From assembly GCF_001043055.1 (NCBI RefSeq), contig NZ_JYLF01000012.1, positions 1-64,000 of the forward strand: a DNA stretch of 64,000 bases. Direction: 5' to 3'. Shown piece by piece: positions 11,677-20,511 of this stretch. The stretch comes from Pseudomonas weihenstephanensis (GTDB taxonomy: Bacteria > Pseudomonadota > Gammaproteobacteria > Pseudomonadales > Pseudomonadaceae). The notes under the pieces were generated by a model. It had not been told where the DNA came from and ran no database searches. It saw nothing but the letters and a program-made list of their open reading frames with translations. The position numbers and the translations under genes are program-made. Positions within the stretch are counted from its first letter, which is position 1. Each line of letters opens with the position of its first letter.

Positions 11677-11752
11677 TGCAGTCCTTGGGGTGAGTCAGTC
11701 TGGCGTGCAGTCTAAGGCGTTCGGCGAGGCGCTGTCTGTCGCCAAACGGGCC

Positions 11753-12505
11753 TCAGTTGTCGCCAGACTCGCGGCGCAACACGCTGGGTGATGCACCGAA
11801 CTCGCGCAACATGGCCGCCGAAAACGCGCTTTGCGAGGCGTAGCCAACGCGGCTGGCGATTTCGCCTACCGCGAGCGTGGTGTGACGCAACAGGTTCAAG
11901 GCGCTACGCAAACGGCGTTGGCGGATGTAGTCCATCGGCGTTTGGCCGCACTCGCTGAGAAAGCGACTGTGCAAGCGAGCGCAGGACAGGTCGGCAACGC
12001 GCGCCAGGTCGGCGACTTGCACAGGGTAGGCGGCGTGCTGGTCGATGTAGGTATCGAACTGAGGGAAGGGCAGGCGTTTACGCGGTACGGCTTGAGGGGT
12101 ATTCAAGCTGGCCAGCAGCAGGATTGCCCCTTGCTGATCGATCAGCGGATCGGTCGCCGGGCTGGCCGCGAGCCAATCGACCAACTGGTGCTGGCGCGGG
12201 TCGAGCCGATGCTGCCCGACGGTATTGAGCCATCGGCGGCTGTGCTCGGCGTGGGCGCCCAACGTTTGCCCCAACCAGTGTTCGCTCGGCACATCCAGCA
12301 CCAGGCACTGGCTGCCCTGTGCGCTGGCGCAGGTATGGTGTGCGCCAGCGGGGATGACCATCAGTTGCTGTTGGCGCAACAGACTGGCGCGGCCTTCAAC
12401 CTCGACGTCGAGCGAGCCGGATAAGTTGATCACCACCTGCGCGTGCTCATGGCTGTGAGCAATCACCTCATCACGGTAGTGGCGCAGCGAAAGGAGGTGG
12501 CTCAT
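11753..12505 (-). CDS. AraC-family transcriptional regulator
   Basis: The 250-residue protein has an N-terminal cupin-like sensor (HSHEHAQVVINLSGSLDVEVEG, with the metal/ligand-loop His residues) and a C-terminal double HTH (residues about 150-245) with PMDYIRQRRLRSALNLLR and a second HTH at GEIASRVGYASQSAFSAAM. It sits directly upstream of the DMT exporter in the same direction, so it is a likely local regulator of that exporter. Such pairs often respond to a small molecule that the pump exports. The ligand is not identifiable. Confidence 0.9.
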   Translation of the reverse strand: MSHLLSLRHYRDEVIAHSHEHAQVVINLSGSLDVEVEGRASLLRQQQLMVIPAGAHHTCASAQGSQCLVLDVPSEHWLGQTLGAHAEHSRRWLNTVGQHRLDPRQHQLVDWLAASPATDPLIDQQGAILLLASLNTPQAVPRKRLPFPQFDTYIDQHAAYPVQVADLARVADLSCARLHSRFLSECGQTPMDYIRQRRLRSALNLLRHTTLAVGEIASRVGYASQSAFSAAMLREFGASPSVLRRESGDN

Positions 12506-12570
12506 GGTGATGCCCTCACGTAGGCGCTGGCGAAAGCTGAGGCCTTTCGATTTGTACGTAAAATCAAAAG

Positions 12571-12597
12571 CGCCCAGCCTTCGGCGGCGGCTACAGG
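12571..12597. repeat. REP-like fragment
   Basis: The segment contains CAGCCTTCGGCGGCGGCTACAG, with the small hairpin GCC-TTC-GGC. It matches the common Pseudomonas REP core seen on the other strand as CTGTAGCCGCCGCCGAAGGCTG. It lies between the AraC and trkH genes. Confidence 0.5.
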
Positions 12598-12614
12598 TTT
12601 AGCCCGTGTGTATC

Positions 12615-14069
12615 TCAGTGCCGCCAGAATGCCGGGATGCACAACACGAACACGGTAATAATTTCCAGCCGCCCCAGCAACATGCCCAGCGACAGGATCC
12701 ACTTGGCAGCATCCGGCAGCGTCGAGAAGTTGCCGGAGGGGCCAATGGTTTCGCCCAATCCAGGCCCCACGCCCGACACGGTACTCGCCGCGCCGGTGAG
12801 GGCGGTCATCCAGTCCAGTCCCAGCAGCGACAACGCCAGCGCAATCACGCAAATGGTGATGGCGAAGAAGAACGAGAACGTCAGAATCGAGCGAACGATT
12901 TCTTCGTCAAGGCGATGGCCGTTGTACTTCTGCTTGATCACTGCCCGGGGGTGAATCAACTGGTTAAGGTTGGCCTTGAGCAGGATATAGGCGACCTGGA
13001 AGCGGAAGATTTTGATCCCGCCCGCCGTCGAGCCGGAGCAACCGCCAATAAAGCCCAGATAGAAAAACAGCATCAGTGAGAAGTTGCCCCAAAGGCTGTA
13101 ATCCCCAAGGGCAAAACCGGTGGTAGTGACCACCGAGGTCACGTTCAGTGCGACATGGCGGAACGCATCCCACCACGCCATGTTGGTGGTCCACCACAGC
13201 CAGGCGCTGAGCACCAGCCAGGTCACCAGCAGCAGGCCGAGCAATCCTTGCACCTGCTGGTCTTTGATCAGCGCCTTGCGATGGCCGCGCAGGGTGGCCA
13301 CGTACAGCGTAAAGGGCAGGCTGCCCATGATCATCACCGCGATGGCGACCCAGTGCACCGCCGGTTGTGACCACTTGGCCAGTGACTGGTCGGAGGTCGA
13401 GAACCCGCCCGTGGAGATGGCCGACATGGCGTGGTTGATGGCATCGAACACGCTCATGCCCGCCCACCAGAACGCCAGGCTGCCGAGGATGGTGATGCCG
13501 ACATACGTCGCCACGATCAGGCGCGCCACCATGTGCGAGCGTGGCATGACTTTTTCGGAGCGGTCTGACGATTCGGTCTGGAACAGGCGCATGCCACCGA
13601 TACGCAGCAAAGGCAAAATCGCCACCGCCATACCGATAAAGCCGATACCGCCGAGCCAGTGCAGCATGGAGCGCCACATCAAAATGCCGGGCGACATGGT
13701 GTCCAGCCCGCTCAAAACGGTGGAGCCGGTGGCGGTGATACCCGACATGCTTTCAAAAAAGGAGTCGGTGTAACTGATGTGTTGGGTGAGCAAAAACGGC
13801 AACGCGGCGAAAATACACACGATCACCCAGCTCGACACGGTCAGCAGGTACATGTCGCGTGGTCGCAGGTGCACTTGTTCCGGGCGACCGGGGAGCACCA
13901 GCGCAAGGCCCGCGACAAACGTGATCAGGCTGGCCCACAAAAAGGACGGCAGATCGCCCAGATGGTCGTAAATCACCAGCGTGAGCATGGGCACGGCCAT
14001 GCTGATCGCCAACGTAATCAGGAAGATGCCGATTACAAAACCGATGATGCGTAGGGTCGGCAACGCCAT
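12615..14069 (-). CDS. trkH: TrkH-family potassium uptake membrane subunit
   Basis: The 484-residue membrane subunit of the Trk potassium system forms the K+ pathway and works with cytoplasmic TrkA. Four pore-loop repeats are visible, including SGITATGSTVLSGLD, SAISTGGFSTSD, TSVVTTTGFALGD and ASTVSGVGPGLG, the selectivity-filter-like regions. The start at 14069 (MALPTLRIIG) was chosen over an ATG 22 codons upstream because it gives the usual family length and begins right before the first membrane helix. trkA is not in the window. Confidence 0.93.
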   Translation of the reverse strand: MALPTLRIIGFVIGIFLITLAISMAVPMLTLVIYDHLGDLPSFLWASLITFVAGLALVLPGRPEQVHLRPRDMYLLTVSSWVIVCIFAALPFLLTQHISYTDSFFESMSGITATGSTVLSGLDTMSPGILMWRSMLHWLGGIGFIGMAVAILPLLRIGGMRLFQTESSDRSEKVMPRSHMVARLIVATYVGITILGSLAFWWAGMSVFDAINHAMSAISTGGFSTSDQSLAKWSQPAVHWVAIAVMIMGSLPFTLYVATLRGHRKALIKDQQVQGLLGLLLVTWLVLSAWLWWTTNMAWWDAFRHVALNVTSVVTTTGFALGDYSLWGNFSLMLFFYLGFIGGCSGSTAGGIKIFRFQVAYILLKANLNQLIHPRAVIKQKYNGHRLDEEIVRSILTFSFFFAITICVIALALSLLGLDWMTALTGAASTVSGVGPGLGETIGPSGNFSTLPDAAKWILSLGMLLGRLEIITVFVLCIPAFWRH

Positions 14070-14188
14070 GAAGTCAGCTCGGGCATGAAAGAGGGGCGCC
14101 ATTCTACCTGTGGGCCGGGGTATGTAAACCGCCAAGCCTTCGGCAGATACCGTTAGAATAGCCGCACATTTTCTTCAGGAGGTGGCCA

Positions 14189-14749
14189 ATGGAGGCTCTC
14201 GACGCTTTGCTCAACCGTGTTTCTGCCCCGCGTCTGGTTGAACCGGCCCCCACGAGGGAGCAACGTGAAGTACTTTTTGCAGCCGCCCTGCGCGCACCAG
14301 ACCACGGGCAACTGCGGCCTTATCGTTTTTTGAGCATTGAAGGGCAGGCCCGCAACCAGTTGGGTGAAGTGCTCGCGCAGGCCGTGCAGGCCCAAGGCGG
14401 TGATGTCACCGAGGCCGCGCTGGACAAAGCCCGCGCCATGCCGTTGCGGGCGCCGTTGGTCGTGGTGGTGATTGCGCGTTTGCAGGAGCACTTCAAAGTG
14501 CCGAAATCCGAACAGCTCATTACGGCGGGTTGCGCAGCCCATGCCATTGAGCTGGCCGCGTATGCCCAAGGGATTGGCGCGGTGTGGCGCACCGGGGAGC
14601 TGTCCCATGCGCCACGGGTGACGGCCGCTCTGGGACTGCAAGCGGGTGAAGAGATTATTGCGTTCCTGTACTTGGGCACACCGCTCAAAGAAATGCGGGA
14701 TGCGCCCAAAGTCGACAGCGCAGAGTTTGTACAGGTGTGGTCCGCCTGA
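14189..14749 (+). CDS. Nitroreductase-family protein (YdjA type)
   Basis: The 186-residue flavoprotein has nitroreductase-fold signatures: RVSAPRLVEPAP at the N-terminus, AALRAPDHGQLRPYRF near residues 30-45 for FMN and substrate contacts, and a C-terminal GIGAVWRTGEL. Its short length matches the YdjA subgroup, compact FMN-dependent NAD(P)H oxidoreductases with no fixed physiological substrate. An excellent ribosome site AGGAGG precedes the ATG by 6 bases. It converges with the cpxA-like gene. Confidence 0.87.
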   Translation: MEALDALLNRVSAPRLVEPAPTREQREVLFAAALRAPDHGQLRPYRFLSIEGQARNQLGEVLAQAVQAQGGDVTEAALDKARAMPLRAPLVVVVIARLQEHFKVPKSEQLITAGCAAHAIELAAYAQGIGAVWRTGELSHAPRVTAALGLQAGEEIIAFLYLGTPLKEMRDAPKVDSAEFVQVWSA

Positions 14750-14829
14750 GCCACGGCAGTCGGTCTCTGTGGGCGGTCAGGCATCGTGCAGGTAAATCCT
14801 CTTACACAGTGCACGGTGCTTTGCCCGCG

Positions 14830-16164
14830 TTAAAGATTGCCATCCGGGGTGAGAGGGAGTTCAAGCGCGGCAATAAAGCCACCGTCGGGATGATTGGCCA
14901 GTGTCAATCGTCCGCCATGACGCTCTGCCGCGCGCCGCGCAATGGCCAGCCCCAGGCCGTGGCCCGCAGCCGTCTGGCCGGGCGCCCGGAAAAACGGTTC
15001 GCCTAACTGCGCCAAATGCTCCTCGGCCGCACCCGGCCCGTGATCGCGCACGCTGAGGGTGATGTGCTCGCCTTCACGCTGTGCTGTGAGTTCAATCGGT
15101 TGACCCGGCGGGTTGAACCGTTGCGCGTTACGCAGCAGGTTGTCGACGGCGCGCTCAATCATGGTGGGCCAGCCACTGAGGGCCAGGCCCGGTTCTGCAT
15201 TCAGCTGTACCGGCTGCTCGGGCGCGCTGAGTGAGGCGTCTTTTTGCAGGTTATTGAGCAGTGCATTGAGTTCAACGTGCTCGGCGCTCGCCTGGTCGGC
15301 ATCGACCCGCGCCAGTGTCAGGATTTCACTGATCAAAGACTCCAATCGGTCACATTCACGGGTCAGGCGCGGCCAGAGCTTTTCACGCGCCTCGGGGCTG
15401 GCGCGTTCGGCCAGTGCCAGAGCGATGCGCAGACGGGCCAGGGGAGAACGCAGTTCGTGGGAGACATCGCGCAGCAACTGGCGTTGGCTGCTGATCAAGC
15501 TTTGCAAACGCGCGCCCATGCGGTTGAAGTCAGTGGCCAGCACGCCAAATTCATCCCGTCGGGAGGCCAGTCGCGCCAAGCTGTTTTGTTGATAGGTGGT
15601 TTGCCCCAGATCATGCACGGCCACGCGCAAGCGGCTTAGCGGGCGGGTAATCGACAGCGTCACCAGCAAACTGAACAGCGTCAACACCACCAGCGCAATG
15701 CCCAGCGCACTCAGTGGCCAGATCAGGCTTTGTCGGTGCCAGGCATCCAGCTCGGGGTGCGGGATGCGGTAAATCAGCAGGTAGGTGTCGGCCGTCTTGG
15801 GGCTGGTGTACTCCACGGTCAGGCGTCGCCACGGCAGCGTGTCTTGTCCTGGATGCTGGCGCGCCTCCCAGGCGGCAGCCCGGCGCGGAAAGGTGCCGCG
15901 CACCAGCGGGTCGCCACTTTCGTTAAGCACTTGCACGTCAATGTGGTAACGGCGTTTGCGCCGCTCCAGAAAATCTTGGGCAGCGTCCGCGCCCTGGGTT
16001 TCATAGCGTTCGGTCCATTGCTGGGCCAGGTTTGAAATACCCGGATGACGGCTCAGGATCCAGGCGTCCTGATTAAGCATGTGTCCGAGCAGTATCGACA
16101 GCCCTGCGACCAAGGCTATCGCCAGCCAAAAGCTGGCCAGAATGCGCCAAAACAGTGATCGCAC
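14830..16164 (-). CDS. cpxA: CpxA-type sensor histidine kinase
   Basis: The 444-residue envelope-stress kinase has TM1 near residues 8-30, a periplasmic sensor of about 120 residues, TM2 near 148-170, HAMP, HisKA with the phospho-acceptor His in RDVSHELRSPLARL, and HATPase with the N box NLLRNAQRF and G boxes DHGPGAAEE and GHGLGLAIARRAAERHGG. It is third in the order cpxR, cpxP-like, cpxA, the arrangement of PA3204-PA3206 in P. aeruginosa. The name rests on that gene order and on the CpxR box before cpxP. Confidence 0.88.
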   Translation of the reverse strand: MRSLFWRILASFWLAIALVAGLSILLGHMLNQDAWILSRHPGISNLAQQWTERYETQGADAAQDFLERRKRRYHIDVQVLNESGDPLVRGTFPRRAAAWEARQHPGQDTLPWRRLTVEYTSPKTADTYLLIYRIPHPELDAWHRQSLIWPLSALGIALVVLTLFSLLVTLSITRPLSRLRVAVHDLGQTTYQQNSLARLASRRDEFGVLATDFNRMGARLQSLISSQRQLLRDVSHELRSPLARLRIALALAERASPEAREKLWPRLTRECDRLESLISEILTLARVDADQASAEHVELNALLNNLQKDASLSAPEQPVQLNAEPGLALSGWPTMIERAVDNLLRNAQRFNPPGQPIELTAQREGEHITLSVRDHGPGAAEEHLAQLGEPFFRAPGQTAAGHGLGLAIARRAAERHGGRLTLANHPDGGFIAALELPLTPDGNL

Positions 16165-16243
16165 GGCAAATCCTCACGCTAAATGGGTTCAAACGAGCAA
16201 AGCCCAACGGCTGGGGGGCCGTTGGGCTGGGTGAATGTGCAGA

Positions 16244-16675
16244 TTATTGCGCTTTTGGCGCCTGCTGTGCTTTCCAGTCTTTGAACTCTTGCCATTCAGC
16301 TTTACGTTCGGCGCGTTGTTTTTGCATCTCGTCGAAGCGCTTTTGCTGTTCTGGCTTGAGCAGCGCACGAATGTCTTTCTGGGTTTTTTCGTGCTTGGCG
16401 GCGATTTCGTCTTTCAACGCTTTTTGATCAGCCGCGGGCAGTTTTTGCAGGTACTTGTCGACCAGCTGCTTGCGCTCGTGCATTTGTTCGCCCATCAGCT
16501 TGCCGATTTGTTGGCGCTGCTCGCGGGTCAAGTCCAGTTGGCTGTAAGGCGCGTCGCCGCGACCATGGTGCTCACCGCCGTGACGTGGACCCATTGGGCC
16601 ATCGCCACCGGGCATGGCCATTGCGACGGTTGGCAGAGCAGCAGCAAACATCAAAGCAATAAGAGTCTTACGCAT
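16244..16675 (-). CDS. CpxP/Spy-like periplasmic protein (LTXXQ motif)
   Basis: The 143-residue protein has a signal peptide (MRKTLIALMFAAALPTVAMA), then a Gly/His-rich stretch and a helical domain with two LTxxQ-type motifs (DLTREQRQQIGKLM and LLKPEQQKRFDEM). CpxP and Spy bind misfolded periplasmic proteins, and CpxP also dampens CpxA. The start at 16675 was chosen over an ATG 22 codons upstream because AAGGAG lies at the right distance and the signal peptide begins there. It lies between cpxR and cpxA. A CpxR box is 83 bases upstream. Confidence 0.88.
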   Translation of the reverse strand: MRKTLIALMFAAALPTVAMAMPGGDGPMGPRHGGEHHGRGDAPYSQLDLTREQRQQIGKLMGEQMHERKQLVDKYLQKLPAADQKALKDEIAAKHEKTQKDIRALLKPEQQKRFDEMQKQRAERKAEWQEFKDWKAQQAPKAQ

Positions 16676-16757
16676 GGTGTGTCTCCTTGTAGTACGTTCC
16701 GGTGAATCCGGATGCGCCCAGTTTAGGGAGATCAAGGTCAAGCGCTGTCAATCAAGC

Positions 16758-16773
16758 GTAAAGCTTAGGTAAA
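16758..16773 (+). promoter_or_regulatory. CpxR box upstream of the cpxP-like gene
   Basis: GTAAA-GCTTAG-GTAAA matches the CpxR consensus GTAAA-N(4-8)-GTAAA exactly. It sits between cpxR and the cpxP-like gene, next to a minus-strand TTGACA at 16746-16751. No good -10 is spaced from that -35, as expected for an activator-dependent promoter. Confidence 0.6.
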
Positions 16774-16810
16774 GAGGGGCGTGGCGCGGCTTTACACAGG
16801 CTGCGTCCCT

Positions 16811-17488
16811 TCAGGCGCTGTAGAAGTAGCCACGGCTGCGCAGTGCAACGATGCGCGGACGGCCATCGGGGTGCGGGCCGATCTTTTTGCGCAGGTTGCT
16901 GACGTGCATGTCCAGGCTGCGGTCGTACAACGTCAACTTGCGGCCCAGCGCCAGTTGCGCCAGCGCCTGTTTGTCCAGTGGCTCGCCGGGTTGACGCAGC
17001 AAGGCGTCGAGGATGCGGCTTTCGGAGACGGTCAGGGTGATGTCGTGCTCATTGATGGTGGCCACACCGCGCATCGGGCTGAAACACAGGTCGCCCAATT
17101 CGATCTGGCTGGAGGTGGCGGGCGGATGGCTGCGGCGCAGCACAGCGCGCAGGCGGGCGGTCAGCTCGCGGGGGTCGCAGGGCTTGGCCAGGTAATCGTC
17201 GGCGCCCAGTTCCAGCCCCAGAATGCGGTCCAGCGGCTCACCCCTGGCCGAGAGCATCAGCACCGGCAAGTCGGGGTGATCGCTGCGCAACTGCTTGAGC
17301 AGTTCCAGGCCGCTGCCATCGGGCAGCATCACGTCCAGCACTACAGCGTCAGGGCTGGACTCGGCCAGCGCGTTGCGGGCGCTCACGCCGTCGTAACACG
17401 CACGCACCTGGAAACCTTCCTGGCTCAGCCAACTGCTCAGGAGTTCACACAACTCCTGGTCATCATCTATCAGTAACAGGTCGCTCAT
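16811..17488 (-). CDS. cpxR: CpxR-type OmpR-family response regulator
   Basis: The 225-residue regulator has a receiver domain with the acidic pair LLIDDD, phospho-acceptor Asp51 in AVVLDVMLPDG, the conserved Thr/Ser position LMLSARG and Lys in LAKPCDP. A winged-helix output domain follows from about residue 130, with the recognition helix in YDRSLDMHVSNLRKKIG. It is first in the cpxR-cpxP-cpxA order. The upstream coiled-coil membrane protein ends only 12 bases before it, so the two may be one transcript. Confidence 0.92.
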   Translation of the reverse strand: MSDLLLIDDDQELCELLSSWLSQEGFQVRACYDGVSARNALAESSPDAVVLDVMLPDGSGLELLKQLRSDHPDLPVLMLSARGEPLDRILGLELGADDYLAKPCDPRELTARLRAVLRRSHPPATSSQIELGDLCFSPMRGVATINEHDITLTVSESRILDALLRQPGEPLDKQALAQLALGRKLTLYDRSLDMHVSNLRKKIGPHPDGRPRIVALRSRGYFYSA

Positions 17489-17500
17489 GACTCACTCTAT

Positions 17501-17908
17501 TTATAGCCATTGCCGACGCTGTTTACGTCCGCCGCTGGCGAAGATACCGCAGAGTAGGGCCAATAGGGCAACTGCGCCACCAATCACAAACCACTGTTGT
17601 GAGTCGGTCAGCAGGTGAAAGCCGGGGTTGGACTGCGCTTTGTCGAGCTGTTGCTTGAGGCGCAGGTTCTCTTGACGCAGTTGGCTCAACTGGCTGCTTT
17701 CGCGGGTGGCGTCGGCGTCTTTCAGGGCTTGGCTCAGTTCGCCGCGCAGGCGTTCACTCTCGCCAAGGCGTTGTTGCAAGTCCGTAATGCGCGCACCGGC
17801 GCTCAGTGACAATGGCACTGAGTTATCAGAGGAAGGAGCGTCTTCAGCGTGGGCGAGAGAGCCCAGCGATAACATGATTAACAGCAGACACAACAAACCT
17901 TGACGCAT
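17501..17908 (-). CDS. Signal-peptide coiled-coil protein with C-terminal membrane helix
   Basis: I do not recognise a named function. The 135 residues comprise a signal peptide (MRQGLLCLLLIMLSLGSLAHA), a coiled coil at about 40-92 rich in Leu, Gln and Glu, and one membrane helix near 107-125 (WFVIGGAVALLALLCGIFA) with a basic tail. This resembles the C-terminal half of YgiM/TIGR04211 proteins but without the SH3 domain. It lies just before cpxR in the same direction, which suggests an envelope-related role. Confidence 0.72.
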   Translation of the reverse strand: MRQGLLCLLLIMLSLGSLAHAEDAPSSDNSVPLSLSAGARITDLQQRLGESERLRGELSQALKDADATRESSQLSQLRQENLRLKQQLDKAQSNPGFHLLTDSQQWFVIGGAVALLALLCGIFASGGRKQRRQWL

Positions 17909-17982
17909 CGCAACTCCTCATTCCTGATGGGATTCGCAGAGGTTGTCGGCCGCTAAACCAGAATAATGAGCCATGCAGCGAC

Positions 17983-18011
17983 GCGACGAACCCGATGAGC
18001 GGTTCCGTCGC
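17983..18011. terminator. Hairpin downstream of yciI
   Basis: GCGACGAACC and GGTTCCGTCGC form a 10-bp stem with one bulge and an 8-base loop. It lies after the yciI stop on the minus strand and may end the yciB-yciI transcript, although no T-run follows. Confidence 0.4.
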
Positions 18012-18022
18012 GCAGCGAGGCT

Positions 18023-18322
18023 TTAAGGCAGGACTTGCTTGAACGGTTTGACCATGACATTTGCGTACACGCCAGCAGCGACGTACGGGTCCTCATCGGC
18101 CCAGCGTTGAGCATCGGCCAGCGAGTCAAACTCGGCGACGATCAGGCTGCCGGTGAAACCGGCTGCGCCCGGATCATTGCTGTCGATGGCCGGGTGCGGG
18201 CCGGCCAGCACCACGCGGCCTTCCTGTTTGAGTTGCTGCAAACGCTCAAGGTGTGCCGGGCGAGCAGCCAGGCGGGCTTCAAGCGAGTGGGCGACGTCAG
18301 TGGCAATGATTGCGTAGAGCAT
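18023..18322 (-). CDS. yciI: YciI-family protein
   Basis: The 99-residue dimeric ferredoxin-like protein has the YciI pattern MLYAIIATD at the N-terminus, the His/Asp region HLERLQQLKQEGRVVLAGPHP with the conserved GPH motif, and GSLIVAEFDSLADAQRWADEDPY. The biochemical role in bacteria is not settled; the fold suggests a small enzyme. The ATG at 18322 was chosen because it begins the conserved strand, 1 base after the yciB stop, so the two genes are translationally coupled. Confidence 0.9.
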   Translation of the reverse strand: MLYAIIATDVAHSLEARLAARPAHLERLQQLKQEGRVVLAGPHPAIDSNDPGAAGFTGSLIVAEFDSLADAQRWADEDPYVAAGVYANVMVKPFKQVLP

Positions 18323-18323
18323 G

Positions 18324-18920
18324 TCAGTCCTCGGTTTTGGAGGTTGGAGTGTCGGAATCATGCAAGTGGCGCGACAGGTAAATGCCTTGGCCTACCAGAA
18401 ACAGAACAGTCAGGCCCAGGCTGCCGAATACCTTGAAGTCGACCCAGATGCTTTGAAAGGTGAACGCAACAAACAGGTTGGCCGCCCCGCAGAACAAAAA
18501 GAAGGCGATCCAGGCCAGGTTCAGGCGCGTCCAGACCGCGTCAGGCAGGGTCAGTGCGTGGCCCATGACACGTTTGATCAGCAGCTTGTCACCGATAAAG
18601 TGGCTACCGGCAAACACCAGCGCAAACAGCCAGTTCACCACCGGCGCTTTCCACTTGAGGAAGGTTTCGCTGTGGAACGCCAGGGTCAGGCTGCCGAACA
18701 CAATGCAGGCAATCAGGGTCAGCCATTGGCTCTTTTCAAGTTTGCGTTGCTTGAAAAACAGAATGCCGTAGACCACCACAGAACTGAGGATCAGCATCGC
18801 CGTAGCGCTGAAAATCCCGCCGAAGGTCAAGCTATGGCCTGCGATTTCGACGATACGGGGTTCGATTTTGTAGACGATGAAAAACAGTAACAGCGGGATG
18901 AAGTCGATGAATTGTTTCAC
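18324..18920 (-). CDS. yciB: YciB inner membrane protein (septation protein A family)
   Basis: The 198-residue protein has five to six membrane helices and the family motifs KQFIDFIPLLLFFIVYK, FHSETFLKWKAPVVNWLFA and GSHFIGDKLLIKRVMG. YciB proteins influence cell-envelope synthesis and septation and interact with elongasome and divisome proteins. The GTG at 18920 was chosen because the conserved N-terminus MKQFIDFIP begins there; in-frame upstream codons add an unconserved leader. It is divergent from the PHP gene. Confidence 0.9.
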   Translation of the reverse strand: MKQFIDFIPLLLFFIVYKIEPRIVEIAGHSLTFGGIFSATAMLILSSVVVYGILFFKQRKLEKSQWLTLIACIVFGSLTLAFHSETFLKWKAPVVNWLFALVFAGSHFIGDKLLIKRVMGHALTLPDAVWTRLNLAWIAFFLFCGAANLFVAFTFQSIWVDFKVFGSLGLTVLFLVGQGIYLSRHLHDSDTPTSKTED

Positions 18921-19004
18921 AGTGGCAGCCAGAAGCAGGATGTGGCGGCATAATAACAAACATCAATGACAGCGAAAGCGTCAGCTAGAGGTTATTAAAT
19001 CCCC

Positions 19005-19868
19005 GTGGAAATTGACTTGCATTGCCATAGCACCGCTTCCGATGGCGCTTTGGCGCCAGCGGTACTGGTAGCGCGTGCGTTCGAGAAAGGTGTGCGAGTC
19101 CTGGCCCTGACCGATCACGACACACTTGAAGGCCTGGAAGAAGCCCGCTCGGCGGCGCAGTCGCTGAACATGCAACTGGTCAACGGCATCGAACTCTCCT
19201 GCACTTGGGGGGGCGCGACCATTCATGTGCTCGGTTACGGTTTCGATACTCAGGCCCCTGCACTGGTTGGTGCCATCGCCGCACTGCACGATGGCCGCTG
19301 GCTGCGTGCCGAAGAAATCAGCCGCAAGCTGGCGCTCAAGGGCATGCCGGGCGCGCTTGAAGGTGCGCGGGCAATTCAGCAAGCGCTGGGTGACAGTGGC
19401 AATGCGCCAGCGCGCCCGCACTTTGCGGATTTTTTGGTCGGTGCCGGTTACGTCAAGGATCGCGCCGAAGCGTTCCGCAAGTGGCTGGGCGCGGGCAAGT
19501 TGGGCGACGTCAAACAGCATTGGCCCACCCTGGAAGACACCGTCGCCACGTTGCGTGCAGCAGGTGCCTGGGTCAGCCTGGCGCATCCATCGCATTACGA
19601 TTTCACCCGCAGCAAGCGCCGACGCCTGATTGGCGACTATATTCAAGCGGGGGGGCACGCGATTGAGGTAGTCAATGGTTATCAGCCTGCAGAACAAGTA
19701 GGCGGCTTGGCGATTCTGGCGCGTGAGTTTGGTTTGCTGGTGACTGCCGGCAGTGACTTTCATGGCCCTGGCGGCTGGTCCGAGATTGGCGAGTACCGCG
19801 CGATCCCGGACGATCTGCCGCCATTGTGGCGTCGGTTCAAATTAGATCCGCCCATCGCCAACGTCTGA
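19005..19868 (+). CDS. yciV: PHP-domain 5'-3' exonuclease (RNase AM/YciV type)
   Basis: The 287-residue metal-dependent phosphoesterase has PHP motifs: DLHCHSTASDG (motif I), LALTDHDTLEGL (II), GIELSC (III), HPSHYD region (about residue 200) and GSDFHGPGG (IV). In E. coli the orthologue trims 5' ends of rRNA and acts on short nucleotides and 3',5'-bisphosphates. The start is GTG at 19005, since the conserved MEIDLHCHS begins there and a TAGAGG sequence lies upstream. It opens the conserved run with yciO, scpA and scpB. Confidence 0.9.
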   Translation: MEIDLHCHSTASDGALAPAVLVARAFEKGVRVLALTDHDTLEGLEEARSAAQSLNMQLVNGIELSCTWGGATIHVLGYGFDTQAPALVGAIAALHDGRWLRAEEISRKLALKGMPGALEGARAIQQALGDSGNAPARPHFADFLVGAGYVKDRAEAFRKWLGAGKLGDVKQHWPTLEDTVATLRAAGAWVSLAHPSHYDFTRSKRRRLIGDYIQAGGHAIEVVNGYQPAEQVGGLAILAREFGLLVTAGSDFHGPGGWSEIGEYRAIPDDLPPLWRRFKLDPPIANV

Positions 19869-19881
19869 ACAGGTAAATAAC

Positions 19882-20511
19882 GTGAGTCAATTTTTCCAGA
19901 TTCATCCGCAAAACCCGCAACCGCGTCTGATCAAGCAGGCGGTTGAGATCATCAAAAAAGGCGGGGTGGTGATCTACCCCACCGACTCGTCTTACGCCGT
20001 CGGTTGCCAGATGGGCGATAAGAGCGCGATCGACAAGATCAAGCGCTTGCGCAATCTGGACGACAAACACAACTTCACCCTGATGTGCAGCGACCTGTCG
20101 CAGTTAGGGCTGTTCGCCAAGGTCGACACCGGCACCTTTCGCTTGCTCAAAGCGCATACGCCGGGGCCGTACACCTTCATTCTCAATGCCACCCGCGAAG
20201 TGCCGCGCCTGCTGCTGCACCCCAAGCGCCGCACCATCGGCATGCGTGTGCCCCAGCACCCTCTGGCGCTCGCACTGTTGGCTGAACTCGGTGAGCCGCT
20301 GATGAGCGTGACCCTGATCCTGCCGGGCGAAAGCGAACCGCTTGAAGACCCGTACGCGATTCGCGATGCGCTGGAAAAACAGGTCGACCTGATCATTGAT
20401 GGCGGTGATGGTGGGCGCAAGGCCAGCACTGTGATCAACCTGACGGGTGATGAGCCTGAAGTCGTACGTGTGGGCTGTGGTGATCCGACGCCCTTTATGG
20501 TCGAGGCCTGA
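19882..20511 (+). CDS. yciO: YciO (Sua5/TsaC-like) family protein
   Basis: The 209-residue protein has the Sua5/YrdC fold motifs KGGVVIYPTDSSYAVGC, KRLRNLDDKHNFTLM and the PGPYTFIL and RTIGMRVPQHP segments. The family includes TsaC, which makes threonylcarbamoyl-AMP for tRNA t6A. YciO is a paralogue that lacks part of the TsaC signature and has weaker, uncertain activity. Translation starts at GTG 19882. The stop overlaps the scpA start (TGATG), so the two genes are translationally coupled. Confidence 0.9.
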   Translation: MSQFFQIHPQNPQPRLIKQAVEIIKKGGVVIYPTDSSYAVGCQMGDKSAIDKIKRLRNLDDKHNFTLMCSDLSQLGLFAKVDTGTFRLLKAHTPGPYTFILNATREVPRLLLHPKRRTIGMRVPQHPLALALLAELGEPLMSVTLILPGESEPLEDPYAIRDALEKQVDLIIDGGDGGRKASTVINLTGDEPEVVRVGCGDPTPFMVEA

